From an uncultured Alphaproteobacteria bacterium (lineage in GTDB: Bacteria > Pseudomonadota > Alphaproteobacteria > HIMB59 > GCA-002718135): a stretch of 64,000 nt of DNA. Positions 31,089 through 40,729 of the stretch are shown one piece after another. The stretch's first letter is position 1. The number at the start of each line of letters is the position of its first letter. Below the pieces are notes generated by a model, which was not told the origin of the DNA, made no database searches, and saw nothing but the letters and a program-made list of their open reading frames with translations. Made by a program: the position numbers and the translations under genes. The stretch spans positions 62,001 through 126,000 of the forward strand of contig CACMJS010000002.1 in NCBI GenBank assembly GCA_902614085.1, read 5' to 3'.

Positions 31089-32929
31089 TTAGTTATCTTT
31101 TTACTAGTAAATGTATACATTGACAATATTAACGCACCTAACCAGAATATCCACATATATCTTGGCGCAGGATTTAAAAATAAAAAAAGATAAAATTGTG
31201 AGAAAATAATTATAAATAAAGGGTATAATTTAGGAATATATAAATTTTTCAAATTGAAAGATAGAAAAACACCCAATAAAATAAAATACTTATGAATTTC
31301 AAAGGGATTAAAAAAATTCTTTATTATTTCAATTAACATTATTTTTTTTTCTTCAGATAAACCTGATCCAGAAATATATGAAAAATAATCTGAAAAAGTT
31401 AATTTCAAGTTAGCATCAGAAAATACTGCTGTTGTAAATAACACAAACTGATTACCAAAATAAAAATTATGTAGTAACGGTAAAAAAATTACTAAACCAC
31501 AAATACTAAATAAAAAGAAAAGCTTATATTTTTTTTGTAATATAACTTCAACATATGGAATAATGAGTAAAAAAAAAGAAGTTGGCGCTAAATTTGGTCT
31601 AAGGATACATGAAATGGATAATATTATAGTTGTTAAAGGCAAGGTGTTGGCAAATTTCTCTTTGTACAAAAAATAATAAATTATTCTTATTAATCCAAAA
31701 ATAAAAATTGTATACGCAATCGGTTCAGCAAATATTTTTGAGCTATATCTAATATATTGATAAAGACTAAATCCCATGTGGTGCATCAAGGGAAATAATA
31801 AAAATGAAAATAAGATTATATAAGTTACTTTTTTTGATAAATATAAAGATAACAATTTTTTTAATAAAAATGGTAGAAAAGAAAAAATTATTAAGTGTAG
31901 ATAAAAGCTATTTCCAAACATAAATTTTTCTATTGCAAGGAAGTAACGCATACCTGGCATAAAATAAAAAACCTCAACACCACCTTTAAAAAATTCAAGG
32001 TATTGGTAATTTATAAGATACTCAGATAAAATATTTGACAAATACAAATATTTAAATCCATCACCTCCAGGATATTGATAAAAATATGCGTTTAAGAAAT
32101 TAACTCCTGCATCATTTGTCAAAGAAAAAATAACCAACCAAAAAATTAGCGATATTGGGTAAAGTATTTCAAATTTTTCACGTAATCTAAATGAAATCAA
32201 TTCTCTTAAAGTAAGATAAATTAATAAAGAAAAATAAAGTGTGATTAAAAAATAAGAAAATAAAACGAAAGAACTATGATCGATATAGATTGTAATGTTT
32301 TCTCCAACACCATTAACAATATAATTGAAATTTTTTTTTGTAATTTCTTTACAAACAACTTCATTGTTATAATCTTCATGACAAAACTTAGATCCATAAA
32401 AAAAATTAGGAAACTTAAAAGAAATTTCATATGGATAATTATATTTTGTTATATGTACGTTTTCTTGTAATGCTGTACCCGGGGAATAAAAAATATTTGT
32501 TCTTAACTCATGTATATTTTTAATATCAATATGATAACGAAAGTAATTATCATTTATATGAATATCATAATCTTTTTTTGAGAAACAATCCATTTCTTGG
32601 CAAAGTGGATACTGTTCTTTAAAAAAAATTTTCGAGGTTTCTGATAAATTATCATAATTATCATTATGAAAGCTGTTAATTTCAAAATTAAATTTTAAAG
32701 AAAGATTGTTAACAAAATAACAGGATGAAATGAAAATTGAAATTAAAACTAAAAATTTAAATTTGAAAAAAAATAATTGATTTTTTATCTCTGAAGTAAT
32801 TAATAAATAATGTAAGACAATAAATAAAATATATTTGAATATTTGATTTAATGGTACAATATATAAAAAAATTATAATTATAACTAATGAGATTATATAT
32901 GATATTAATCTATTCTTATCTATAATCAT
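31085..32929 (-). CDS. polytopic membrane protein, putative GT-C-type glycosyltransferase
   Basis: 614 aa with many TM segments and a non-TM domain after the first TMs; YPGGDGFKYLYLSNILSEYLI and KIFAEPIAYTIFIFGLIRI resemble GT-C loop/TM patterns. Overlaps the epimerase gene. Confidence 0.55.
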   Translation of the reverse strand: MIIDKNRLISYIISLVIIIIFLYIVPLNQIFKYILFIVLHYLLITSEIKNQLFFFKFKFLVLISIFISSCYFVNNLSLKFNFEINSFHNDNYDNLSETSKIFFKEQYPLCQEMDCFSKKDYDIHINDNYFRYHIDIKNIHELRTNIFYSPGTALQENVHITKYNYPYEISFKFPNFFYGSKFCHEDYNNEVVCKEITKKNFNYIVNGVGENITIYIDHSSFVLFSYFLITLYFSLLIYLTLRELISFRLREKFEILYPISLIFWLVIFSLTNDAGVNFLNAYFYQYPGGDGFKYLYLSNILSEYLINYQYLEFFKGGVEVFYFMPGMRYFLAIEKFMFGNSFYLHLIIFSFLPFLLKKLLSLYLSKKVTYIILFSFLLFPLMHHMGFSLYQYIRYSSKIFAEPIAYTIFIFGLIRIIYYFLYKEKFANTLPLTTIILSISCILRPNLAPTSFFLLIIPYVEVILQKKYKLFFLFSICGLVIFLPLLHNFYFGNQFVLFTTAVFSDANLKLTFSDYFSYISGSGLSEEKKIMLIEIIKNFFNPFEIHKYFILLGVFLSFNLKNLYIPKLYPLFIIIFSQFYLFLFLNPAPRYMWIFWLGALILSMYTFTSKKITK

Positions 32930-33016
32930 AAAGACCAGTTACGTACTTATACATTTAACTTAATTTATCTACAAATTATGTGTAAGAAAGTGGAATAATA
33001 AATTATTACATTAAAT

Positions 33017-33646
33017 TTAAGAGAGATAATAAAAATTAATTATTTTAGCATCTTCATAACTTACACAAAATGGTTTTCCAGTTGGAATTTCTATATTAGA
33101 AATCTCTTCAGATTTATAAAGTCCAATTTTTATCATAATTGCTCTTAGAGAATTTCCATGTGCTGCAATTAAAATATTTTTATTATCTAAAATTAATGGT
33201 TGAATTATCTCATCAAAAAAAGGTGATACTCTAGTTACAACATCTTTAAGACTTTCTCCATTTGGAGGGGGTGTATCATAGGACCTTCTCCATATTTGAA
33301 CTTGATCTTTACCAAATTTTTCTGCTGTTTCTGCTTTGTTTAATCCTACTAAATCCCCATAGTTTCTTTCATTAAGTCTTTCATCTTTAGTATAAATAAG
33401 TAACCCATTTTTAAACAACTTATCTATTTTATGACAATTTAACGCTATTTCTGCAGTTTTATTTGCTCTTTGAAGGACACTACTATAAACTTTATCTATT
33501 CTTATATCATTTTTTTTTAATAATAAACCTGCATTATTTGCTTCATCAATACCTTGTTCAGTAAGTGGAACATCCTTCCAACCTGTAAATCTATTTTCAA
33601 AATTCCACTGACTTTGACCATGTCTAAGTAAAACAAGATTATTCAT
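33017..33646 (-). CDS. gpmA: 2,3-bisphosphoglycerate-dependent phosphoglycerate mutase
   Basis: LVLLRHGQSQWNFENRFTGWKDVPLTEQG, ERNYGDLVGLNKAETAEKFG, LIAAHGNSLRAI. Confidence 0.95.
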   Translation of the reverse strand: MNNLVLLRHGQSQWNFENRFTGWKDVPLTEQGIDEANNAGLLLKKNDIRIDKVYSSVLQRANKTAEIALNCHKIDKLFKNGLLIYTKDERLNERNYGDLVGLNKAETAEKFGKDQVQIWRRSYDTPPPNGESLKDVVTRVSPFFDEIIQPLILDNKNILIAAHGNSLRAIMIKIGLYKSEEISNIEIPTGKPFCVSYEDAKIINFYYLS

Positions 33647-33687
33647 AAGTTACATATATTATGTTATAAAGAATTTGTTAATAAGTA

Positions 33688-35073
33688 ATGACAAATAAAA
33701 AAAGAATAGAATTTGATACTTTAGGTCCTAAAAAAATTGATAAAAATAGACTTTGGGGTGCTCAAACCCAAAGATCATTAGAAAATTTTAAAATAGGTAG
33801 CGAAAGGATACCATATGAATTGATTGTTGCCTTAGGTCAGCAAAAAAAAGCCTCTGCACAAGCTAATATAGAGCTTGGAGTTTTAAATAAAAAAATAGGA
33901 TCATTAATTGTAAATGCCTGTGATGATATAATTAATTTGAAACTGATTGAAGAATTTCCATTAATAGTATGGCAAACTGGATCTGGTACTCAAACAAATA
34001 TGAATGCCAACGAGGTAATTAGCAATTATATAATTAAAAAAATGAAAGGAAAAATTGGAAGTAAAATTCCTATTCATCCAAATGATCATGTAAATTTATC
34101 ACAATCATCCAATGATACTTTTCCAACAATAATGCATGTAGCTATTAATGAATTGTCAATAAATAAACTATTACCTAGTCTTAAAGAGTTAATAAAAGAA
34201 TTTAAAAGAAAAAAAGAAATTTTTCAAAAAATAATTAAGATAGGTAGAACTCATACTCAAGACGCTACACCTATTACTTTAGGTGATGAATTTTCATCAT
34301 TTTATGCTCAATTGCAAGCTTGTTTAAAAAGAATAGAAACATCGCGCTCAGAATTGAACTTTCTTGCTCAAGGTGGAACTGCTGTTGGATCAGGTATAAA
34401 TGCACCAACCAAATTTGATCAAGTTTTTTGCAAATATTTGAATAAGATTACTAAAGATAAATACAAACCTGCACTTAATAAATTTGAAGCGTTATCTTCT
34501 CATGATCCATTAGTTAATTTTTCAAATTCTTTAAAAACTTTATCTGTATCATTATTAAAAATTATTAATGATATTAGATTTTTAGCATCAGGACCTCGCT
34601 CAGGATTGGGAGAGCTAGTACTTCCTGCTAATGAACCTGGTTCGTCGATTATGCCAGGAAAAGTAAACCCCACCCAAATTGAAGCATTAAGCATGGTATG
34701 TGTTCAAGTAATTGGAAATAGCACAACAGTTGATTTAGCAGGCTCAAGTGGTCACTTTCAACTTAATGCTTACAAACCTGTTATTGCATATAATATTATT
34801 CAATCAGTAAATATAATTAGTGATGGAATGAAAAGCTTTAATAACAATTGCTTAAAAGGACTCAAAGCAAATAAAGAAATCATAGATAATCATTTAAATA
34901 ATTCATTAATGCTTGTTACTGCTTTAAATAAAAGTATTGGATACGACAATGCATCAAAAATTGCAAAAAAAGCTTTTGTTGAAAATTTGACACTCAAAGA
35001 AGCAGCTTTAAAATTAAAGTTAATATCTGCAACTGATTTTGATAAAATAGTCGATCCAAAAAAAATGATTTAA
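33688..35073 (+). CDS. fumC: class II fumarate hydratase
   Basis: LWGAQTQRSLENFKIG, WQTGSGTQTNMNANEVISN, NDHVNLSQSSNDTFPT, GSSIMPGKVNPTQIEA. Confidence 0.97.
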   Translation: MTNKKRIEFDTLGPKKIDKNRLWGAQTQRSLENFKIGSERIPYELIVALGQQKKASAQANIELGVLNKKIGSLIVNACDDIINLKLIEEFPLIVWQTGSGTQTNMNANEVISNYIIKKMKGKIGSKIPIHPNDHVNLSQSSNDTFPTIMHVAINELSINKLLPSLKELIKEFKRKKEIFQKIIKIGRTHTQDATPITLGDEFSSFYAQLQACLKRIETSRSELNFLAQGGTAVGSGINAPTKFDQVFCKYLNKITKDKYKPALNKFEALSSHDPLVNFSNSLKTLSVSLLKIINDIRFLASGPRSGLGELVLPANEPGSSIMPGKVNPTQIEALSMVCVQVIGNSTTVDLAGSSGHFQLNAYKPVIAYNIIQSVNIISDGMKSFNNNCLKGLKANKEIIDNHLNNSLMLVTALNKSIGYDNASKIAKKAFVENLTLKEAALKLKLISATDFDKIVDPKKMI

Positions 35074-35946
35074 CTAAATGTATTCGTAATTTTTTTTGTC
35101 AGCAAATAAAGATCTTAATAATAAGTTATTTAAATGATGACCTGATTTATTTCCTAAAAAATAACCTTGAATTGGGGAGCCAGCCAAATACAAATCTCCA
35201 ATAGAGTCAAGAATTTTATGTCTTACAAACTCATCTTTAAAACGTAAACCATCAGAGTTGAGTATCTTAGTTTCACCAACTACTACTGCGTTATCTAAAG
35301 AACCGCCAAGTGCTAAACCACTGGACCTAAGCATATCAACATCTTTTTCAAATCCAAAGGTACGTGCAGAAGCTATGTCAGTTTTATAATTACCATTAAC
35401 TAATTGCAATTGACGACTTTGATGACTTACTAATTTACTAGGAAAATCAATTTCAAAATCTATTGAAAATTGATTGTTAGGTTTTAACTCTACAGAAGTA
35501 TCATCTTTTTCAATTTTGATACTTTTTTTTACTTTTAATATTTTTCTTTTCCTGTTTAAATTTTTAATTGAAGTTGTATCAATTAAATCAACAAACTTTA
35601 TTGAACTTCCATCCATAATTGGTACTTCCGGTCCATCGATTTCAATTTTAATATTATCAATGTGCAATCCGGACAAAGCACTCATTAAATGCTCAATAGT
35701 AGAAACACTCACACCACTTTGATTGCTTATAGTTGTGCTTAATTTAGTATTGGTTACATTTGACCATAAAGCTTCAATTATATTATTATCAGTGATATCT
35801 TTTCTTATAAACTTTATTCCATAATCAGCTTCAGCGGGGTATAACTTCAGAGAAACTTCTATACCTGAATGTAATCCTATGCCCTTTAAAGATACAGGCT
35901 CTGATATTGTTTGTTGACTATTAATGCTGTCTGATATGTCGATCAT
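35074..35946 (-). CDS. lpxC: UDP-3-O-acyl-N-acetylglucosamine deacetylase
   Basis: VSLKGIGLHSGIEVSLKLYPA, STIEHLMSALSGLHIDN, RTFGFEKDVDMLRSSGLALGGSLDNAVVV, HKILDSIGDLYLAG. Confidence 0.96.
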   Translation of the reverse strand: MIDISDSINSQQTISEPVSLKGIGLHSGIEVSLKLYPAEADYGIKFIRKDITDNNIIEALWSNVTNTKLSTTISNQSGVSVSTIEHLMSALSGLHIDNIKIEIDGPEVPIMDGSSIKFVDLIDTTSIKNLNRKRKILKVKKSIKIEKDDTSVELKPNNQFSIDFEIDFPSKLVSHQSRQLQLVNGNYKTDIASARTFGFEKDVDMLRSSGLALGGSLDNAVVVGETKILNSDGLRFKDEFVRHKILDSIGDLYLAGSPIQGYFLGNKSGHHLNNLLLRSLFADKKNYEYI

Positions 35947-35950
35947 TTTT

Positions 35951-35978
35951 AAAAAGTGCTGAATTCAGCACTTTTTTT
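35951..35978. terminator. perfect palindromic Rho-independent terminator between ftsZ and lpxC
   Basis: AAAAAGTGCTGAATTCAGCACTTTTTTT: 13-bp perfect inverted repeat at 35951-35976 with poly-T on both strands. Confidence 0.8.
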
Positions 35979-36046
35979 AATATATATTTTTAACGATATT
36001 AACAACTAACCTAATATTTCAAAATATTGCAAAAATCATTTTTATA

Positions 36047-37711
36047 CTAATTAGCCTGTCTTCTAAGGAAAGTTGGTATGTCTAAAAGTTCTTCTTCTGT
36101 TTCCTGATTGAATTCATCATTTATTTCAGAAGTTTCACTCTCTTCAGCACTGAATTCCTCTTGTTCAACGATACTTAAATTATTATCTTCAGAATTGTTA
36201 TCTTCAGTGTCGTTTTCTTCAGTGTCGTTTTCTTCGATCTTTACCTCTGAAGAGGCAAAAACAGGTTCACTCTTTGTAGGAATATCATTTTCTACAGCTA
36301 TATCTTCAGATTTATTTTTATTAGTAAGGGTATCAAATAAGCTTAACCTTCTTACACTTGCTTCATTTGGTTTATCTATATCCATAGATGAGCTTGATAC
36401 TTCACCTGAGATATTATCATTTTCAATTTGATCAAAACTTTCTTTAACTTCGTTTTGAACAAATGCGTTATCATCAATATTTTCTTCTAAATTAGAAGTC
36501 TCTATTTGGTTAATATTTGTTTGCTCATCTACATGAATATTATCAGAACTTAAATTGTTGAGCATTCCTTCATTTGCTATATCATTAATCTCTTCATCTT
36601 GAATAGTCCCGTCTTGTGAAGCATTTTCCTGTAAGATAGTACCTTCAGACAATAACTCTGATTTTTCTGTATTTTGTTTGTAAATATCATTATTTATATT
36701 TATTGGTGCAAAGCTCTCTATCGGTTTATCTGATATATTATTGTTTGCATCAATGCCTGTAGCCACAATGCTAACTCTTACAACACCTTCAAGTCTATCG
36801 TCGCAAGTAGTTCCATAAATAATATTTGCTTCTTCATCAACTTCTTGTTTGATTCTATTTGCAGCCTCATCAACTTCATACAATGTAATATCTTTACCTC
36901 CGGTAATATTAATTATTAGACCTTTTGCACCTTTTAAGGACACGTCATCAATTAATGGGTTTGCAATAGCTGCCTCAGCAGCTGCAATTGCTCTACCTTC
37001 ACCTTGTGCTTCACCAGTACCCATCATAGCTTTACCCATTTCAGACATTACAGTTTTGATATCTGAGAAATCTAAATTTATCATTCCAGGTTGAACCATA
37101 AGATCAGTTACACCTCTAACACCTGCATATAAAACATCGTCTGCCATCTTAAATGCATCAGAAAAAGTAGTTTTTTCATTAGCAATTCTAAATAAATTTT
37201 GATTAGGTATTGTTAGTAATGTGTCAACATACTGTTGTAGTTCTTCAATTCCTTTCTCAGCTAACTTCATCCTTTGAGAGCCTTCAAAATGAAAAGGTTT
37301 AGTTACTACACCTACAGTTAGTATTCCTTTTTCTCTTGCTAGTTTAGCAATTACTGGTGCAGCTCCTGTGCCAGTACCACCACCCATTCCTGCTGCAATA
37401 AAAAGCATATGACTACCCTCAAACTTTTCACTTAGATCCTGAATTGCTTCTTCTGCTGCTTGTCTTCCAATATCAGGTCTCATTCCTGCACCTAAACCCT
37501 TGGTACTGGTTAATCCTAATTGAATTTTATTTGGACAACTAGAAATTTGTAAAGCTTGTGCATCTGTGTTAGCTATTAAAAAATCAACACCTTCTAAATT
37601 AGCATTAATCATGTTGTTAACTGCATTTCCTCCAGATCCACCTACTCCTAAAACTGTTATTTTTGGATGTAAGTTTTGCGCTACATCTTGTATTGAAATA
37701 TTGATAGTCAT
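36047..37711 (-). CDS. ftsZ: cell division protein FtsZ
   Basis: [26 protein letters not shown]; long acidic linker; C-terminal conserved peptide [11 protein letters not shown]. Confidence 0.97.
   Translation of the reverse strand: MTINISIQDVAQNLHPKITVLGVGGSGGNAVNNMINANLEGVDFLIANTDAQALQISSCPNKIQLGLTSTKGLGAGMRPDIGRQAAEEAIQDLSEKFEGSHMLFIAAGMGGGTGTGAAPVIAKLAREKGILTVGVVTKPFHFEGSQRMKLAEKGIEELQQYVDTLLTIPNQNLFRIANEKTTFSDAFKMADDVLYAGVRGVTDLMVQPGMINLDFSDIKTVMSEMGKAMMGTGEAQGEGRAIAAAEAAIANPLIDDVSLKGAKGLIINITGGKDITLYEVDEAANRIKQEVDEEANIIYGTTCDDRLEGVVRVSIVATGIDANNNISDKPIESFAPININNDIYKQNTEKSELLSEGTILQENASQDGTIQDEEINDIANEGMLNNLSSDNIHVDEQTNINQIETSNLEENIDDNAFVQNEVKESFDQIENDNISGEVSSSSMDIDKPNEASVRRLSLFDTLTNKNKSEDIAVENDIPTKSEPVFASSEVKIEENDTEENDTEDNNSEDNNLSIVEQEEFSAEESETSEINDEFNQETEEELLDIPTFLRRQAN
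36186..36230. repeat. 15-bp in-frame tandem repeat in the ftsZ linker
   Basis: TCTTCAGTGTCGTTT at 36201-36215 and 36216-36230 (exact), preceded by a diverged unit at 36186-36200; encodes the ENDTE/NSED repeats. Confidence 0.85.
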
Positions 37712-37790
37712 TGTAATCTCCGCCGTTTTATATAGTTTTTAACGATTTATGTTCGAAATCGTCAATATAATTTACTACATATAGTATTAT

Positions 37791-39011
37791 CTAAATATAC
37801 TGATCAAGCCAAGAAAAAAAGCCCGATAATCCACGTTTTTTTGTAGTTTTTGATTGTTTTGCCAAAAAATCAATTTTAAATAAATCTTGCTCATACAATA
37901 TAGATCCAATAATGTCGCAAAAATTAGGTTTTTTATAATTATTTTCCAAATTTAATTTTTCTAAAGGACTTGATACTCGCACTCCACTTGCAAAAATTGT
38001 TTCTACATATTTTTCAATATTATCCATCATTGCCCCTCCGCCAGTAAGAACTACATTATTTAATTTTTTATTGTTTAAATTATTGTCTTTAATTTTTTGC
38101 CATATCATCTCTAAAGTTTCTTCAATACGCGGTCTAATAATAGCATTTAAGCTTGATCTTGTTATTTGTTTAAATGTATTTTTATCACCTGAAATAATTG
38201 GAATTTCTATTATTTCATGATCATCGCTCGGCGATGAAACTAGAGAGCCGTATAAAGTTTTTAATCTTTCAGCACTGGAAATATTAGTTGATAAACCTCG
38301 AGCAATATCTAATGTAACATTATTACTGCCAACACCTATTGCGTCTCCATACACAAATTTATTATTTTCAAAAACTGATATAGAAGATGTAGAATGACCT
38401 AAATCAATACAAATAGTTCCCAGTTCTTTTTCATCTTTTGTTAGTGATGATAAAGAGGAAGATAATGGAGAAGGAATATAATTATCGATATTAAGTTTCA
38501 ATTTTTTAATGACACTGGAAATATTATCTGAGTATTTTTTTTGTATATTTATTTTATAAAAGTTAATTTTTAAATTATCTGAGTAATTTCCTATTGGAGC
38601 ATTAAAATACAGATTATTATCAATATCGTATGAGGTTATATTATTAAATATTTCGAATTGTTCACGATTATTATTAAAATATTCTGATTGATTAATAATT
38701 TTTTTAAGATGTAAATCTGAAATTTTCTCATTTTTTAATTTTATTGCTGAGTTGTAATAATGAGAATTAGAATTCAATAAAGATAGATTAAGATTAATAG
38801 AATTTAATTTAGTTTGAGATTGTTTTTCAGCATCTATAACTAAAGATTTAATTTGATCATGTAAATTTTCAAAATTTAAAATAATATTTTTTTTAATATT
38901 ATTATTAGGAACACTAGCAATGGATAGGATATTAATATTTTCGGTATTCTTATAATCAGCAATTACACATGATATTTTTGAATTACCAATATCTAGACCA
39001 GCTTTAATCAT
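37791..39011 (-). CDS. ftsA: cell division protein FtsA
   Basis: AGLDIGNSKISCVIADY, GTICIDLGHSTSSISVF, NVVLTGGGAMMDNI; next to ftsQ and ftsZ. Confidence 0.93.
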   Translation of the reverse strand: MIKAGLDIGNSKISCVIADYKNTENINILSIASVPNNNIKKNIILNFENLHDQIKSLVIDAEKQSQTKLNSINLNLSLLNSNSHYYNSAIKLKNEKISDLHLKKIINQSEYFNNNREQFEIFNNITSYDIDNNLYFNAPIGNYSDNLKINFYKINIQKKYSDNISSVIKKLKLNIDNYIPSPLSSSLSSLTKDEKELGTICIDLGHSTSSISVFENNKFVYGDAIGVGSNNVTLDIARGLSTNISSAERLKTLYGSLVSSPSDDHEIIEIPIISGDKNTFKQITRSSLNAIIRPRIEETLEMIWQKIKDNNLNNKKLNNVVLTGGGAMMDNIEKYVETIFASGVRVSSPLEKLNLENNYKKPNFCDIIGSILYEQDLFKIDFLAKQSKTTKKRGLSGFFSWLDQYI

Positions 39012-39777
39012 TCAAATTAATTAAGATTGTTTTCTTTAAATTTCTTAAATCATATGTTTTTATATTATTAATATCTGTTTCGCTAAGTTTATTTTGTATC
39101 TTAATAAAATTCTGTATAGATTTATTTGGGTCTTCTTCTGAAAGTAATAATTTTACATCACCGTATAAATTTATATCCCATCTTCTTTTATTGACAAATT
39201 CTAAATTCTCGATTTTATATTTTTTTTTAAAATCATTATTTTTTAAAATATTAATTATTAAATTAGCTTTTAAGTTTGAAGAATTACCCTTAAAAATTAA
39301 TAATGACTCATTAGCGATATCTGAAATATAAATTTGATCTATAATTTTTCCATTTTCATCAAAAACAAAGTATTTATCGTTAAAGAAATAAATTCCTTTT
39401 GGTTTATATTCTTCAATTCTAATAAATAGAGTATCTTTGTAATTTGTATTTAAATATATTTCTTTGACCCAATTATTTTTTTTTATTGAATCATTAATTT
39501 TATCCAATGGTAATAAAAAAATTGAAGATCCCATATAATTTTGCAGTTTATCCTCTACAAATTTTAATTCAATTTTTTCCAAACCTGAAATATCAAATTT
39601 TGTAAATTGATATTGGAAGTTTTCTGAAAAATTCTGAATTATATTTTTAGAAGTCTCAATTAAATTATTTTTGTAAAAATATAATAAAAAAGAAAAAATA
39701 ATTAAAAATAAGAAAATACAAAAATAAGTTAATGATCTGAAACTTAGAACATATCTTCTTCTATTAATATTGTTCAT
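39004..39777 (-). CDS. ftsQ: cell division protein FtsQ
   Basis: Single N-terminal TM, POTRA-like segment (KFDISGLEKIELKFVEDKLQN), NNWVKEIYLNTNYKDTLFIRIEEYKP; synteny. Confidence 0.88.
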   Translation of the reverse strand: MNNINRRRYVLSFRSLTYFCIFLFLIIFSFLLYFYKNNLIETSKNIIQNFSENFQYQFTKFDISGLEKIELKFVEDKLQNYMGSSIFLLPLDKINDSIKKNNWVKEIYLNTNYKDTLFIRIEEYKPKGIYFFNDKYFVFDENGKIIDQIYISDIANESLLIFKGNSSNLKANLIINILKNNDFKKKYKIENLEFVNKRRWDINLYGDVKLLLSEEDPNKSIQNFIKIQNKLSETDINNIKTYDLRNLKKTILINLND

Positions 39778-39778
39778 A

Positions 39779-40729
39779 CTAATAATTTAAATTTTTTATC
39801 AAAATAAAAATTATTTCTGAAAAAGTTAAACCTCTATATTTAGCTTGTTCGGGTAATAGAGATATAGGAGTAAGTCCAGGTTGAGTATTTGTTTCTAAAA
39901 AGAAAATTTTATTTTTTTTTGTATCAAAAATAAAGTCAGTTCTTGCAAACGAATTACAACCTAAAAGTTTATGAGCTTTAGTAGCAAATTTAAGACATTT
40001 AGCATAATTTATTTTATTTAACTTAGCTGGCAAAATATGTTTGGCGTAACCTTTTGAATATTTTGCTTTATAATCAAAGAAATTATTTTTTGATTTTATC
40101 TCTGTAACAGCAAGTGCATGAATTTTTTTATCCAATTTAATAGTTGAAACTGTAAGTTCCCTTCCAGATATATACTCTTCTATTAAAATTTCTTTGTGAT
40201 TATTAAGTTTCCTTTTAAACTCTTCTAAATTAGAAATTAGAATATCAAATTCTTTTTGATTTTTAATTATTTTTATACCAAAACTTGAACCACTTCTATT
40301 GGGTTTAATAACAAATTTTTTTAACTTATGTTTGATAGTAGTTAATTTCTTTTCATTTACATCATTTATATTTAAAAGAAAATATTTTGGAGACATTAAT
40401 TTATTTTTAATAATTGCTTTCTTAGATGCAGATTTATTAAAACATAGATTAGATGATTTTATATTTGAATGAGAAAAAGGAATTTTATTTTTTTTTAAAA
40501 TTTTTTGAGCTTGTCCATCTTCACCAAAAGGTCCGTGTAAAGCATTAATACAAACAAAATTTTTATAATTAATTATTTTTTTATGAAAGTTTTTAGGATT
40601 AACTCTTAATGTCTTAAACTTCAATTTATTTTTATTAAGAATTTTTTGAATTTCTCTAGAGGTTACTAAAGATACATCATGCTCTTCATTGTTACCACCT
40701 TCTAAAATTAAAATTTTTTTATCACTCAC
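39779..40729 (-). CDS. ddl: D-alanine-D-alanine ligase
   Basis: ILEGGNNEEHDVSLVTSREI, NALHGPFGEDGQAQ, KPNRSGSSFGIKII, FLETNTQPGLTPISLLPEQA. Confidence 0.95.
   Translation of the reverse strand: MSDKKILILEGGNNEEHDVSLVTSREIQKILNKNKLKFKTLRVNPKNFHKKIINYKNFVCINALHGPFGEDGQAQKILKKNKIPFSHSNIKSSNLCFNKSASKKAIIKNKLMSPKYFLLNINDVNEKKLTTIKHKLKKFVIKPNRSGSSFGIKIIKNQKEFDILISNLEEFKRKLNNHKEILIEEYISGRELTVSTIKLDKKIHALAVTEIKSKNNFFDYKAKYSKGYAKHILPAKLNKINYAKCLKFATKAHKLLGCNSFARTDFIFDTKKNKIFFLETNTQPGLTPISLLPEQAKYRGLTFSEIIFILIKNLNY

Noticed and set aside
37742-37762. Hairpin ACGATTT-ATGTTCG-AAATCGT between ftsA and ftsZ
   Set aside because: Short 7-bp stem without a clear U-tract; too weak to call as a terminator or regulatory element.
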